64,000 nt of DNA, taken from GWF2-33-9 sp964500435 (lineage in GTDB: Bacteria; Bacteroidota; Ignavibacteria; Kapaibacteriales; UBA2268). Positions 1 through 10,308 of this stretch are shown piece after piece. Location of the stretch: assembly GCA_964500435.1 (NCBI GenBank), contig CAZCNL010000005.1, forward strand, positions 62,001 to 126,000, written 5' to 3'. The notes under the pieces are model-generated. The model ran no database searches. It was not told the origin of the DNA and saw only the letters and a list, made by a program, of their open reading frames with translations. Every line of letters starts with the position of its first letter. Within the stretch, counting starts at the first letter, position 1. A program made the position numbers and the translations under genes.

Positions 1-93
1 AGAATTTAATTTTTTTTCGTTATTGCTATTCATCTTTTTCTTAAAATTGTCGTTTTAGATTTATGCAAATTAAGGAAAAAGTGAATATGATTT

Positions 94-438
94 TCAACCC
101 GGGGGCCAATTCATTTTGCGACCACCAATTAAATGCAGGTGAATATGAAATACAGTTTGCCCTGCACCTTCGTTTACATTGAAAACAAGTCGATAGCCAT
201 CTTTTTCAATTCCTTTTTCCTTTGCGATTTGTCTTGCGACGTCAACCAGCTTGCCAATCAAAGGTAAATCATCAGGCGTTAAATCATTTATTGTCGAAAT
301 TTCTTTTTTCGGAATAATTAAAATATGTACCGGCGCTTGTGGATTAATGTCTTTAATTGCTATTATTTCTTCATTTTCAAACACAATATCTGCAGGGATT
401 TCCCGCTTAATAATTTTTGTAAATATTGAATTTGCCAT
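94..438 (-). CDS. HIT family nucleotide-binding hydrolase (HinT-like)
   Basis: Small cytosolic histidine-triad protein of 114 aa, the usual HinT length. The triad His-Ile-His-Leu-His lies at residues 98-102 just before the C-terminus, preceded by the typical N-terminal core (SIFTKIIKREIPA) and a PQAPVHILIIPKK strand. Family members hydrolyse adenosine phosphoramidates and acyl-adenylates, with the middle triad histidine as nucleophile. Only about 85 bp separate its start from the stop of the large secreted-protein gene upstream, and that gap holds a terminator hairpin, so it is probably transcribed separately. Family assignment is firm; the physiological substrate is unknown. Confidence 0.95.
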   Translation of the reverse strand: MANSIFTKIIKREIPADIVFENEEIIAIKDINPQAPVHILIIPKKEISTINDLTPDDLPLIGKLVDVARQIAKEKGIEKDGYRLVFNVNEGAGQTVFHIHLHLIGGRKMNWPPG

Positions 439-470
439 AATTTTTCTTATAAATTATAAAAATTATAAAA

Positions 471-508
471 ATAAACTCCTTGAACGCAGTAGCATCCAAG
501 GAGTTTAT
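471..508 (-). terminator. Rho-independent terminator of the large T9SS cargo gene
   Basis: Perfect 12-bp inverted repeat (471-482 with 497-508) around a 14-nt loop, 15 bp past the stop codon of the gene at 524. Reading on the minus strand it is followed by a T-rich run (complement of 458-470). Confidence 0.8.
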
Positions 509-523
509 GTTAATTAAAGATGA

Positions 524-3500
524 TTACTTAACAAGTGTCATCTTGCCTGTAAGTACTTTCGAACCTGCAGTCAAGCGATAAATGTAAGTTCCATTTGCAA
601 CAAATGTACCGGCTTGATTAGTTCCATCCCACATAAAGTTATGTGTTGATGCAGCCATTTCGCCTTCTGCTAATGTTTTAACTATATTACCATACATATC
701 AATTACATCTAATTTAGCGAATTGTGCTTCTGGTAATGTGAACGAAATCATAGTGGAACCGTTGAATGGGTTCGGGCTATTTTGTTCGAGTGTTAATTCA
801 CCAACTGAGCCAAATGTAACTGTAATTGGTTCACTTGTGTTGCAAGATTGTGTTCCATCGTTATCTACTTGACGTAAGCGATATTGATATGTTTGGTTCG
901 CTGTAACATTTTGGTCAAAGAATGAGTAACGATTTGCTGAAACTGTATTGCCTTTACCTTCTTTGAAACCAATTTGGTTCCATGCAGCTGAAGCGTCAGT
1001 TCCTGTTCTTCTTTCAACCCAGAATCCATGGTTATTTGTTTCTGATGCTGTTTCCCAAATTAAATCAATTCCTGAAGTGCGTACTTCAGCGTGGAAGTCA
1101 GTCAATTCAACTGGCAAGTCATCAGAGCACCATTGGTAAACATCAGCTTCTTCGCCATATGTACGTGGTCCAAAGTATGGACGGTGCATTGGTAACCAAG
1201 TTCCTTGTTGTAATGTTTGAGTACAATTATCAACAGGATTTAATCCGTAGTGATAGTAATGTGGGAAAGCGGGGTTACCAACTACCGGCGAGAATTGTTG
1301 CCATCCACCAGAGAACATAACGTTTTCGTATGCAAAGAAGTTATCATTTACTCTTTGATTATTTATGTTCTTTGTTCTGAAATTCTTATCTAAGTTGAAT
1401 GAGTTGCCTTGATCGCCGTATTTTCCATTCAAAGCAACGTAAGTGTTCATTGTTCTCATACCACTACGTGAAGCAGAAGCACCTAAGTTCAAACCATATT
1501 CACCTAATTGTGCGACAGCAATCCAATAAGTACCTGGTTGAAGTTCAACTGGGGGTATATCAAATTTGACATATCTTTCAAATCCAAGAATTTGATTATA
1601 ACCACGTGTAGTTTGATACCATGTTCCAGGAACGATTGATTGAATATCACCAGGAATTCCACCTTTATCTTTATAAACCATCACTTGAATTGGTTCTGGT
1701 GAAAGACTTAATCCAGTGAAGAATGTTTCATAACCACGTAATGTATCGGCATTTAATACTGTAAATTTAACAGCTAATTGTCCTGAACCGTTACCACCAG
1801 TAACACCAGCTGCGTCTTCAACTGAATTCCATGCTGGCCATCCATTACCACTTGTGTAACTGCTTGCAAAGAAGTTTAAGCCACGTCCAGGTATTCCTGT
1901 AAAGTTTTGAACATTGCTTTGTGGTTGGTCAACTATTGGGTCATAAGCAAATGATTCGCCAAATCTTAATTGAAGATTTGTAAAGTTAGTATCATTAATT
2001 GTATTTAAGTCTTTTTCGGACATAATAACCATTGCTTGAAGTTTGTAGTAGCCAATAGTGTCAGTTTGGCTCTTACGTGCATTCCAAGCAGGCATACTAA
2101 TTTCGATTTGACGTCCACCATTTAAGTTCGAGATATTTTCAGTACGGCAATAAATTGGGTCTTTTTCTGTGTTTCCAAATCTATCTGAACGATAAATCTT
2201 TAATTTTACTGACATACTTGGAGCATTCTTTGATGAATTGTTGCTCAAAGTTACAGTAATTGGAATACTTGTTGCTTGGGATGCTGGTGCCATTGTGTAA
2301 GGCCAGTTGACGTTTACTGAGCTTACTTCGATATCTGGAACTTCTTTTGGTACTGTAATGCTTATGTTGTCAACTACGAAATCATCATTATCATCTTGTA
2401 ATGGATTCATTGGGTTACAAGTTTTCATATCATTTGTTGCAAATACATGTACTCTGAAACGGAAGTTACGAGCACCTTCATTTTTCCAACGTATGAATGT
2501 ATCAGGTATAGTAACGAAATATTTCTTAAATTCGTGGTCAATACCATCATCGAACATATTAGGACGTAAACCATTTTTCTTAAGTCCACCATTATCTTCT
2601 AATGTAAGAGCAGAGTCTTTATCTGTTTCAAGGAAACCCACTCTATAACCGCCACCACCGAGAACAGTGATTGCTGGGTTCTTTGGCACACTTGTTCCTC
2701 CAACTGGTTGTAATCCAAAACGTCTTGGGTGAACACTCCAGTTTGCATTTGGTAAGTTTGTAATGCCATTCAAACCATCATCACTTGGTAATGCAAATTC
2801 AACAGCTAATTCGTCAGGAGCTGCGCAAACAGCTTTTGCATTTGTATAAGGTGAATACCAGTTCCCACCTACGATAACTCTTGGTTCTGGACCGACCATT
2901 CTTTGGTCTGACCAACCACGAGGCCAATCGTTTTGTTTTAATGTTCTTTGAACTGATATTGATAAAATTGAATTATATTTTCCAGTCATATTGATTGGGA
3001 ATGAGCGGATTTCATCGCCATTACCTGCACGACCTGTAAGTTTGCCTGGGTTTGGTTCTTGGCCATCAAGAGTAATACGATTCATCTTGATCACTGGTGA
3101 AGCAACACTAACAGTTGTGTATGTTCTATCATAAATATATCCATTTTGGTCAAATTTTGCTTCATAGGAAGCATTGAAACGACCTCTTGGTGGCAATGGA
3201 TTTTCGCAATTGATTTCACCATCAACTACTTCTGCATCAATGTTTACCCATTTCCAAACTGATGGCATATTTACACCATAAACACTATGGAATTCTGTTA
3301 CATCATCGTTGAATTCTGGTAAACGCCGCATAACAAATAAGTTCAAACTATATTCATCATCAAATGGCCATGCATCGCCTAATGATTCATCATTTGGTGT
3401 CATTGGTTCTGCTGTTACGTATGCACGTAAACGTCCAATATGAGATGGAATAAATTCGTTTGGTTCGAATGGTGGGAAATAAACTTGTACAAATTTATAT

Positions 3501-5491
3501 GGGGGTATACCTTTATATCCGGTTCCATCAAAGTTTGTTTGTGGTGTTGCTACATATATTGACCCGCTTTTTGTTACATTAGCGGCTAACCATACTTTTG
3601 CTTGTGGGTCTTTACAATATGTATAAATCAATCCAGGATCGCCACTTGATGTTGCGGATAAGCAGTTTTTGTCAATTGGAACTAATCTGTTATAAATTAC
3701 TTTTTGTGTAACTTGGTTTTCCATTCTAAAGCGAACACGGAAGTTTAATTCTTGAGGAGTAAAGTTAACGCCGTTTGGTCCTTGGATGTCATTTGTTAAA
3801 TTTTGTACTAAAGCAACTGGTTGAACAGCGCCAAGACGTGGAACTCCAGCAAATAACTCATAGTTGTTAGCTGCAGCAATTTTATTTGGGAATTTATCGA
3901 GTGGTACTGATAAATCTTTTGTTTCACGAACATAGTATTGTACGTCTGGAGCACGTAAAACGTTCTTCCATTGTTTAAACATTACTCTTGTTCCTGATTG
4001 TGGAACTTGATAATTATCATCAGAAAGACCACTTAAGCGATATTTATCGAAATATACGGTGAATTGTTTATATTCGCCATTTAAGCCTGGTGTTGCATAG
4101 GGATAGAAATATTCAGGTGTTCCTGATTTCGGTGGATAGTTTGTTGGATCATTTGGATTTGGAGCTGGTACACCAATTGGATAGTTCACGTGACGAGCCC
4201 AACCTGAAACTCCACAAATTGTATTTATTCTGATTGCTGAATATGGATAATCATTGAAAAATGCTAAACCTGTTATAATGTCAACAACTTTTTTGTAAAT
4301 TATTGTAACACTACTATCGTTTCCATTTAATACAACTTGTGCATCTAAAGTAACAACATTATTATCTTGAATTGGTCGTTTATCTGGGTCAAAAGTTTGA
4401 TTTCCAGCATAGTTCAAGTTGACTGTACCTTTTATTGCCATATTATAAATAGAAATAATTAATTTATCGGCATTAATGGAACGTTTGAAATATGCTTTAC
4501 CGAAATCATCAACTATTTTTTTCTTTGGGTTATATTGTGAAAGTTGCATATCTCCCCAAGCAAAAGCAATCAAAGCTTGGCGTAAATTATCTTTCAAGCT
4601 TGTAAAGCTAACGCCTCTTGCACGGATACCATCCAAGTGCTTTGAAGGTCCAGTTGTTGGAGGTGTTTCAGTAACTTTTGTTGGGTCTAACCCTAATACT
4701 GAATGCAAATATCCAAAATCATCACGAACATTATCGCCAGTACCTAAACCGCCACCATTATCTGCGAAGTTACGGCAACGTGTACAACCAATTAATGGGT
4801 CTGTAACTGTTAAAAACCAGTCCATACTCATTGGGTCATACGCACTCATTGAACCTGCTGGTACGATTCTGTTTCCTGAGTTATCATAGAAATATCTTCT
4901 ATTCGTAAGAGCGATAACACCATTTGTAGAAACATAGAAACTATCGTAGCGAACACCATTAAAGTAAAAACCACCAGCAATACTAATTGGCATTGGACCT
5001 GCAATTGCATCATCTGTTGAATCAAGTGCACCGTCTCCGACTACTGAATGGTCAAAGAAGTTTACTAATTGGTCTAATGAGTTTGCCGTATTGCGGAAAA
5101 ATGGGAGTCCATCACCTTTGTGTTGTTCCCAAAATTCCTTTGGTAATAACCTTGGACCTGGAAGTATACGTGTCCAAGTACCTGGTTGTGTTAAAGTGTC
5201 TGTGAAAGTCTGTGTAATATCCCATTTCGATGTTCCATCCGCATTTTTGTATTGAGATGGGATGATTTCATCGGAATCTACCCAATAATATCCTGTGGAT
5301 ATTGATGGGATTGTCCTTGGTTGCGTCAACTCGCTAAATGGAGCTGGGAAACTGGTTTGGGAAGGATTAAACGAAGGTGGCTCCCCAATCCGGCTTTTTC
5401 GTAACAGTTCGTTGTCTGTATTTTTGTCACCTGCGTATGTAACAGTGACTAAACCAGCAACCAACACAAGAAGTAAAAATAACTTCTTCAT
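524..5491 (-). CDS. Very large secreted protein with C-terminal T9SS type A sorting domain
   Basis: Start placed at the internal ATG at 5491 (1655 aa) because it gives a clean signal peptide (MKKLFLLLVLVAGLVTVTYA) and has AGG a few bases upstream; the longer frame to 5548 would add 19 polar residues ahead of it. The mature chain has no repeat I can name. The last ~200 residues contain a fibronectin-like segment starting LPVELTDFHAEV, followed by a type A sorting domain with the SPNPFN motif, a GNIVKTL strand and a final GKMTLVK. T9SS proteins of this type cross the outer membrane through SprA and are released or anchored after removal of this domain. No enzyme motif is visible, so the role may be surface or adhesive. 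It lies 86 bp downstream of the Rossmann-fold gene, on the same strand. Confidence 0.85.
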   Translation of the reverse strand: MKKLFLLLVLVAGLVTVTYAGDKNTDNELLRKSRIGEPPSFNPSQTSFPAPFSELTQPRTIPSISTGYYWVDSDEIIPSQYKNADGTSKWDITQTFTDTLTQPGTWTRILPGPRLLPKEFWEQHKGDGLPFFRNTANSLDQLVNFFDHSVVGDGALDSTDDAIAGPMPISIAGGFYFNGVRYDSFYVSTNGVIALTNRRYFYDNSGNRIVPAGSMSAYDPMSMDWFLTVTDPLIGCTRCRNFADNGGGLGTGDNVRDDFGYLHSVLGLDPTKVTETPPTTGPSKHLDGIRARGVSFTSLKDNLRQALIAFAWGDMQLSQYNPKKKIVDDFGKAYFKRSINADKLIISIYNMAIKGTVNLNYAGNQTFDPDKRPIQDNNVVTLDAQVVLNGNDSSVTIIYKKVVDIITGLAFFNDYPYSAIRINTICGVSGWARHVNYPIGVPAPNPNDPTNYPPKSGTPEYFYPYATPGLNGEYKQFTVYFDKYRLSGLSDDNYQVPQSGTRVMFKQWKNVLRAPDVQYYVRETKDLSVPLDKFPNKIAAANNYELFAGVPRLGAVQPVALVQNLTNDIQGPNGVNFTPQELNFRVRFRMENQVTQKVIYNRLVPIDKNCLSATSSGDPGLIYTYCKDPQAKVWLAANVTKSGSIYVATPQTNFDGTGYKGIPPYKFVQVYFPPFEPNEFIPSHIGRLRAYVTAEPMTPNDESLGDAWPFDDEYSLNLFVMRRLPEFNDDVTEFHSVYGVNMPSVWKWVNIDAEVVDGEINCENPLPPRGRFNASYEAKFDQNGYIYDRTYTTVSVASPVIKMNRITLDGQEPNPGKLTGRAGNGDEIRSFPINMTGKYNSILSISVQRTLKQNDWPRGWSDQRMVGPEPRVIVGGNWYSPYTNAKAVCAAPDELAVEFALPSDDGLNGITNLPNANWSVHPRRFGLQPVGGTSVPKNPAITVLGGGGYRVGFLETDKDSALTLEDNGGLKKNGLRPNMFDDGIDHEFKKYFVTIPDTFIRWKNEGARNFRFRVHVFATNDMKTCNPMNPLQDDNDDFVVDNISITVPKEVPDIEVSSVNVNWPYTMAPASQATSIPITVTLSNNSSKNAPSMSVKLKIYRSDRFGNTEKDPIYCRTENISNLNGGRQIEISMPAWNARKSQTDTIGYYKLQAMVIMSEKDLNTINDTNFTNLQLRFGESFAYDPIVDQPQSNVQNFTGIPGRGLNFFASSYTSGNGWPAWNSVEDAAGVTGGNGSGQLAVKFTVLNADTLRGYETFFTGLSLSPEPIQVMVYKDKGGIPGDIQSIVPGTWYQTTRGYNQILGFERYVKFDIPPVELQPGTYWIAVAQLGEYGLNLGASASRSGMRTMNTYVALNGKYGDQGNSFNLDKNFRTKNINNQRVNDNFFAYENVMFSGGWQQFSPVVGNPAFPHYYHYGLNPVDNCTQTLQQGTWLPMHRPYFGPRTYGEEADVYQWCSDDLPVELTDFHAEVRTSGIDLIWETASETNNHGFWVERRTGTDASAAWNQIGFKEGKGNTVSANRYSFFDQNVTANQTYQYRLRQVDNDGTQSCNTSEPITVTFGSVGELTLEQNSPNPFNGSTMISFTLPEAQFAKLDVIDMYGNIVKTLAEGEMAASTHNFMWDGTNQAGTFVANGTYIYRLTAGSKVLTGKMTLVK

Positions 5492-5577
5492 TGAAATACC
5501 TGTAAATTTAGTTGAACAATTGTAATTAATATTTTTTATTTCTTTCATAATTTATTTATTTCCAAAATTATACTTTT

Positions 5578-7266
5578 TTATCTTTTGAAACGCCAGCCTT
5601 TATCTTCATTTTCGAATATCCAACTTACGATTTTTCCTTCGTTGAATGTTTCGAAATTATCCCAATAATCAATTGTATATGTATATCTCGAACTTGTATC
5701 TTCGATTGGGAATGATTTTGCTTGGTCTATAATAGCTTTTATTGTTAATTTCCATTTATCAAAATTCTTTGGTCTTAAATCTATCCAACCTTCATAGCAC
5801 CATTTGTTCACATTTTCTTGAGTTAAAGGCAAACTAAGTTCTGCTTTATGTACTGGAATTTTTACTTCTTTTCCTCGAATGTATTTAGTCCCATCACTTA
5901 AAAGAACTACTAATCCAACGGAAAGCATCTGCGAGCGTAATAATTCATTTGTCGATAGTAATTCTTCGGCTTTTTTGGAAATCTCTTTGGAATCTGTTTC
6001 TAAAAAGTTATGCATCGAACCAGTTATTTTTTTAATGATATTTGCTTCGAACAGTAATTTTGAAAGTCTAGGTGGACCAAGCAATTCAAATGCAATGCTT
6101 TCTGTATTTGTAGAATTTTCGAGTTTCTTTAATTTTTCAAGGGCGCTGCTTCTTAACAAGCCACCACGGTAAGTTGGTCCTAATGTAGCAGCATCTAATG
6201 CATTTATCACATCACGACCGGTATTGCCAGCTCTTAATTCGTGTACTAAGTATGTTGCTATTTCTTCTGGTGTAACGATTTCCATTTGTCCTAATGAACT
6301 AATGGTTTCAAATTCTGCTCTTGAAAATGTGCCATTTTCGCCTGTATCGATAAATACTGCTTTGAATGTATCATTTTTATCAATCACATTTGTGAAATCG
6401 TTGAATACAATTTCACCTTCTGCATTGATTGCATCTTCAATTTTCATATCAACTAGATCAATTGGCTTTCCTCTCCGCTTAACTTGGTCGTATGCAATTT
6501 TTTTCCATGCAATTGCAGCTGTTGGTTTAATTTCTTTAACAAGTGGTCCATTTGGTGTACGTGCTAAAATATAAAGAAGCAATGTTTGGGCACCAGCAAC
6601 TGCTGTTTTAGACATCAAGACTCTCGAAGGTCTTTCTTCGCTGTGTGTATATGGTATGTTAAATCCCATTCCACCTGTTCCTGCGGTTCCTACTTTAAAG
6701 TACATTTTTACTTCTGCATCGAGCATAGCTTTCTGCAAAATTTGAATATGTCTAATTAATTGAGGAATATATGTTGATGCAATGATCTTTTCCATTATAT
6801 CAACATCCGCATTTCCTGTACGCATTTGTGCGAGAGCTTTTGCGGTTGTGCTGTATATGTCTAAATATGCGATGCCAGTAGCCGTATTAATGCAATCAAT
6901 TATTATGTCAGGTTTAACTTCTAAGATTAAATTATATAAGAACATTCTATTTAAAATGTTCTCGTTTAAATCTTCGAAAATATCGCTAATGAATTCTTTT
7001 CTATTGTGTGGATCGTCTACGACGTTTGACCAATCAATGTCTTTCCATTCTGTGCGAGCAAAAATATTGCCCCAACGTGCTACGAATTTTGTGTTTTTTG
7101 ATGAGAATTCTTTTTGTAATTCACTAACTGCTTCCTCTGCTTCGCTTTTTCTTAACGAAGAAATTATAATTTCAGAGGGATTAAATTTCATAAGTTCTTG
7201 GCTTATTGCCGAGCCTACGAGACCCCAACCACCAAGTATCAATATTTTTTTACCAGCAATTTCCAT
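5578..7266 (-). CDS. Conserved Rossmann-fold NAD(P)-binding protein, function unknown
   Basis: 562-aa cytosolic protein opening with a dinucleotide-binding loop (ILGGWGLVGSAI, residues ~9-20) like those of SDR or saccharopine-dehydrogenase-type enzymes. It is about twice the length of an ordinary SDR, and I see no convincing SDR Tyr-x-x-x-Lys pair; a YTHSEERPS segment near residue 210 is the only nearby candidate. The C-terminal ~300 residues match no family I know. No signal peptide or membrane segment. The next gene on the strand is the T9SS cargo gene. An oxidoreductase or epimerase role is plausible but not shown. Confidence 0.7.
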   Translation of the reverse strand: MEIAGKKILILGGWGLVGSAISQELMKFNPSEIIISSLRKSEAEEAVSELQKEFSSKNTKFVARWGNIFARTEWKDIDWSNVVDDPHNRKEFISDIFEDLNENILNRMFLYNLILEVKPDIIIDCINTATGIAYLDIYSTTAKALAQMRTGNADVDIMEKIIASTYIPQLIRHIQILQKAMLDAEVKMYFKVGTAGTGGMGFNIPYTHSEERPSRVLMSKTAVAGAQTLLLYILARTPNGPLVKEIKPTAAIAWKKIAYDQVKRRGKPIDLVDMKIEDAINAEGEIVFNDFTNVIDKNDTFKAVFIDTGENGTFSRAEFETISSLGQMEIVTPEEIATYLVHELRAGNTGRDVINALDAATLGPTYRGGLLRSSALEKLKKLENSTNTESIAFELLGPPRLSKLLFEANIIKKITGSMHNFLETDSKEISKKAEELLSTNELLRSQMLSVGLVVLLSDGTKYIRGKEVKIPVHKAELSLPLTQENVNKWCYEGWIDLRPKNFDKWKLTIKAIIDQAKSFPIEDTSSRYTYTIDYWDNFETFNEGKIVSWIFENEDKGWRFKR

Positions 7267-7489
7267 TAATAACTCGTTTATTTATATTTGGGTTTATTGC
7301 AAAATCCTAATTTACTAAATATTAATTTATTAACAAAAAAATTTCTTATAATTTTATCAAGTTTTCCACATTTGTATTTTTTCTTAATACAATAACAAAT
7401 GAGTTTACTTTTTGTATGATATTTTTTTATTTTTTTTAATATATATTTTTTATATCTTCGTAAATATATATACTATAATTACTTACAGA
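7267..7489. other. AT-rich intergenic region with one DnaA-box-like 9-mer
   Basis: 223 bp without a gene, between the Rossmann-fold gene and mtaB (both minus). It is made mostly of A/T runs. The only recognisable element is TTTTCCACA at 7372-7380, which fits the DnaA box TTWTNCACA. I see no terminator hairpin behind mtaB. Confidence 0.4.
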
Positions 7490-8809
7490 TTATAATATTT
7501 TCCCTTCAATTTTGCCATTTATTAACAATTTTAACAATACTTTAATTTTCGTGTTATTTATATTATTTTGGCTTTTGGCTACTATTGGAATATAATTATC
7601 TGTGTGTCCAAAATAATAATCATCTTTAATTTTATGTTCAAATATTACTTCACGTTCTGTGTTTAATTGTGATTTATAAAATTCTTCTGTTTTCTTTTTT
7701 GATAATTCCCTTAAAATGTTTGTCCTTTCTTTTTTTAAATTTTCCGAGACCTTGTTTTCCATAGTGATTGCAAGTGTATTTTCCCTTTCGGAATACGAAA
7801 AAACGTGCAAGTAACTAAATTTTAATTCGTTCAAAAAGTTATACGTTTCTTCAAATTCCACTTCACTCTCGCCGGGAAAACCTGTAATTACATCAATTCC
7901 TATGCCAGCATTAGGAACAAGTGAATTTATTAATTCTATTTTCCCTCTGAATTGCAAGGAATTATATCTTCGTCTCATTAATTTTAATATTGTGTCTGAG
8001 CCGCTTTGCAATGGCAAATGAAAATGCGGGCAAATTTTTTGAGATTTTGAAATCAAGTCAATTATTTCTTTATTTAAAATATTTGGTTCAATTGATGAAA
8101 TTCTAACTCGCAAATCAACATCGGAATCTTCAATTGCTTTTAACACATCTGCAAATCGATAATTATTAAATCGATATTCTGATAAATTAATACCAACCAG
8201 AACCGCTTCTTTAAAACCTTTTTCAGAAATAGTTTTTAAAGTTGGGATAATTTCATTAAAGGGCATTGAACGGAACTTCCCTCTTGCTTGTGGAATTACG
8301 CAGTATGTGCAGTTATACTCGCAACCGTCTTGTATTTTTAACACTGCACGTGTTCTTGAATCAGCTTCACTACTGTATGCAAAATCAAATTGCAAATTCT
8401 CTATTTTAGGGTCAATGATTATGCTTTCTAAATTTTTATGGAATCCATCTGCATAATCTAATATATTAAATTTCCCCGTGTTTCCAACAACTAAATCAAC
8501 TCCGGGAATTGCACTAAATTGAAATGGATTAATTTCAGCAGCACAACCTGTGACTATTATATAAATTTTAGGATTTGCACGCAATGCATGCCTTATCGCT
8601 TTTCTTGCATCAGCATCTGCTTTTTTCGTAACAGAACAGGTGTTTACAACCAAAATGTCTGATTCTTCGACTTTATCTGTTGTAATTGTCCCATTTTTAG
8701 TGAATTCATCGAGCATTCTCGATGTTTCGGCGTAATTTACTTTACATCCGAATGTTTCGAAAAAAACCTTAAATTTATTCGAATTTATATTATTTATATT
8801 ATTTTCCAT
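7490..8809 (-). CDS. mtaB: tRNA t6A37 methylthiotransferase MtaB
   Basis: Radical-SAM methylthiotransferase that converts t6A37 to ms2t6A in ANN-decoding tRNAs. At 439 aa it has the expected layout: an N-terminal UPF0004 domain with three cluster cysteines (C22 in FETFGCKVN, C58 in NTCSV, C89 in TGCAAE), a radical-SAM triad C163-x3-C167-x2-C170 (CEYNCTYC) and a short C-terminal TRAM-like segment. The FETFGCKVNYAET start distinguishes MtaB from MiaB and RimO. It is last in a minus-strand run with the glycosyltransferase (33-bp gap) and the Nudix gene. Confidence 0.93.
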   Translation of the reverse strand: MENNINNINSNKFKVFFETFGCKVNYAETSRMLDEFTKNGTITTDKVEESDILVVNTCSVTKKADADARKAIRHALRANPKIYIIVTGCAAEINPFQFSAIPGVDLVVGNTGKFNILDYADGFHKNLESIIIDPKIENLQFDFAYSSEADSRTRAVLKIQDGCEYNCTYCVIPQARGKFRSMPFNEIIPTLKTISEKGFKEAVLVGINLSEYRFNNYRFADVLKAIEDSDVDLRVRISSIEPNILNKEIIDLISKSQKICPHFHLPLQSGSDTILKLMRRRYNSLQFRGKIELINSLVPNAGIGIDVITGFPGESEVEFEETYNFLNELKFSYLHVFSYSERENTLAITMENKVSENLKKERTNILRELSKKKTEEFYKSQLNTEREVIFEHKIKDDYYFGHTDNYIPIVAKSQNNINNTKIKVLLKLLINGKIEGKIL

Positions 8810-8842
8810 TAACTTAACTTAAAATAATTATTTTCTACTATT

Positions 8843-9772
8843 CTAATTTTTATGGATTTTTTTGCTAATATTGCTTACGGTAATTTTCCCATCATCAAAT
8901 TTAAAGAAAACAAAATCTTTAAATGCTTTTATTGTAAATTTAATATCAGAATAAGATTTGCTATTTAAAAGCCATTTAACTAAATAAATTGCAGGTCGAA
9001 GAAATTTCACAAGTAAATTCCCGTGCAATCTATCAATTAACATAATATTTCTAATATAAAAATATCTTGTTTGAGTATGTATTTTTTCTTGTGTTATGTC
9101 CGGCAGCATTCTATCTAAGTTCGCTGTTGTTAAAATGTATATCTCATAGCCTGCTTTTCTTGCTCTTAAAAAGTATTCCGTATCGTCGCCATAAAGAAAG
9201 AAATATTTTTCGGGCAAACCGATTTTCTCAATTAATGAACGATGAAAAAAAGAACCTTCAAATGTTATTCCTTGCACAGGAATTAGTTTTTTGCTTAAAT
9301 CTTTCTCTGATATTTTTTCATTCCAAAAGCTTTTAAATGGATTTGACAAATTATAACTTTTAACTTCATTGTAAAACACTTTGCCTTCTGAATTATATCT
9401 TAATGGTGCTAAAATTAAGTTTTCTTGCCTTTCGTTGAACAATTTTTCCAAACAATTTTCACGAGCGGAGACATCATCATCCATTTCCCAAATCCATTCA
9501 AAACCAAACTCATATGCCACCTTAAATCCTGTATATTGTCCTCCCGAACTGCCTAAATTTTCTTGGGTAACAACTATTAATTTATCATTTTTTTGGAATA
9601 ATTCTTTCAACCATTCCTTAGTCCCGTCAGTTGAACCATTATTTACAATTATTAATTTATCAAATTCTTTTGTTTGCTGGAATAATTTTGCGACACTTTT
9701 TTTTAATAAATCCAATCTATTATAAGTAACAACAACAACTGCTATCGAATCTTTTTTTACACTTTCTATCAT
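8843..9772 (-). CDS. Family 2 glycosyltransferase
   Basis: 309-aa GT-A fold enzyme. The N-terminus has the family pattern VVVTYNRLDLL, then IIVNNGSTDGT and a metal-binding WEMDDDVSA around residues 95-103. The central part resembles rhamnosyl/galactofuranosyl-transferase-like GT2 proteins (FFLYGDDTEYFLRARKAG). No transmembrane helix is obvious, so it probably acts at the inner face of the membrane on a lipid-linked or surface glycan. Its start lies 3 bp after the Nudix stop codon, so the two are surely cotranscribed. Donor and acceptor sugars cannot be read from the sequence. Confidence 0.9.
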   Translation of the reverse strand: MIESVKKDSIAVVVVTYNRLDLLKKSVAKLFQQTKEFDKLIIVNNGSTDGTKEWLKELFQKNDKLIVVTQENLGSSGGQYTGFKVAYEFGFEWIWEMDDDVSARENCLEKLFNERQENLILAPLRYNSEGKVFYNEVKSYNLSNPFKSFWNEKISEKDLSKKLIPVQGITFEGSFFHRSLIEKIGLPEKYFFLYGDDTEYFLRARKAGYEIYILTTANLDRMLPDITQEKIHTQTRYFYIRNIMLIDRLHGNLLVKFLRPAIYLVKWLLNSKSYSDIKFTIKAFKDFVFFKFDDGKITVSNISKKIHKN

Positions 9773-9775
9773 TAG

Positions 9776-10252
9776 TTATTTACTTTTCTTAATCTTAAAT
9801 AAATTCGAAGTTTCAACATTAATTATATAATCTTCCACATAATCAATAGATTCTTTATGCGAAGGAATAACAAGCATTTGTTTTGCTTGTTCTGCATTAA
9901 CCCAAATAAATTCGGAATGTTCTTCAGAAAGCTTTATTTGTGTACTTGGTTCAATTTCAATAGCAAATATAGGCGAAAAGCAAATTGCATTTCGTCTTAT
10001 ACTAAAATATGAAGCAACCTTTGGTACTGTCCATAAATTTAAAAACGAATTAATTCCTGTTTCCTCTTCAACTTCTCTTAAAGCGGTTTCGAGGCTTGTT
10101 TCTTCAGAGAAACTTGTACCTGTGCAAACTTGCCATATTCCGGGGTAAACATCGTCGCTTTCTGACCTTTTGAGTAGTAAATATAAAACACTCTGTTGTT
10201 TTATCTCTTTATAAAATATTACAATTTGTACGGTATCCGAAAAAAATTTCAT
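9776..10252 (-). CDS. Nudix hydrolase
   Basis: 158 aa with a perfect Nudix box (G-x5-E-x7-REUxEExGU) at residues 45-67. It hydrolyses a nucleoside-diphosphate-linked compound with Mg2+ bound by the box glutamates. The short form and the VYPGIWQVCTGT segment resemble dihydroneopterin-triphosphate pyrophosphatases (NudB-like), but no folate gene is nearby. First gene of the Nudix-GT2-mtaB run; 56 bp separate it from the divergent histidine kinase, so that gap must hold both promoters. Confidence 0.88.
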   Translation of the reverse strand: MKFFSDTVQIVIFYKEIKQQSVLYLLLKRSESDDVYPGIWQVCTGTSFSEETSLETALREVEEETGINSFLNLWTVPKVASYFSIRRNAICFSPIFAIEIEPSTQIKLSEEHSEFIWVNAEQAKQMLVIPSHKESIDYVEDYIINVETSNLFKIKKSK

Positions 10253-10308
10253 AATTAATTAATTAAATTTTACTAAATTAACAATTAATAAATGAACAAG
10301 GTGAAAAA

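Noticed and set aside
4188..4203. CACGTG-centred sequence as a third parS
   Set aside because: Only the inner hexamer and a few bases match; the outer arms differ and it lies inside a coding region.
5492..5548. Upstream start (5548) for the large T9SS cargo gene
   Set aside because: It would place 19 polar residues before an otherwise perfect signal peptide, and no better ribosome-binding site supports it.
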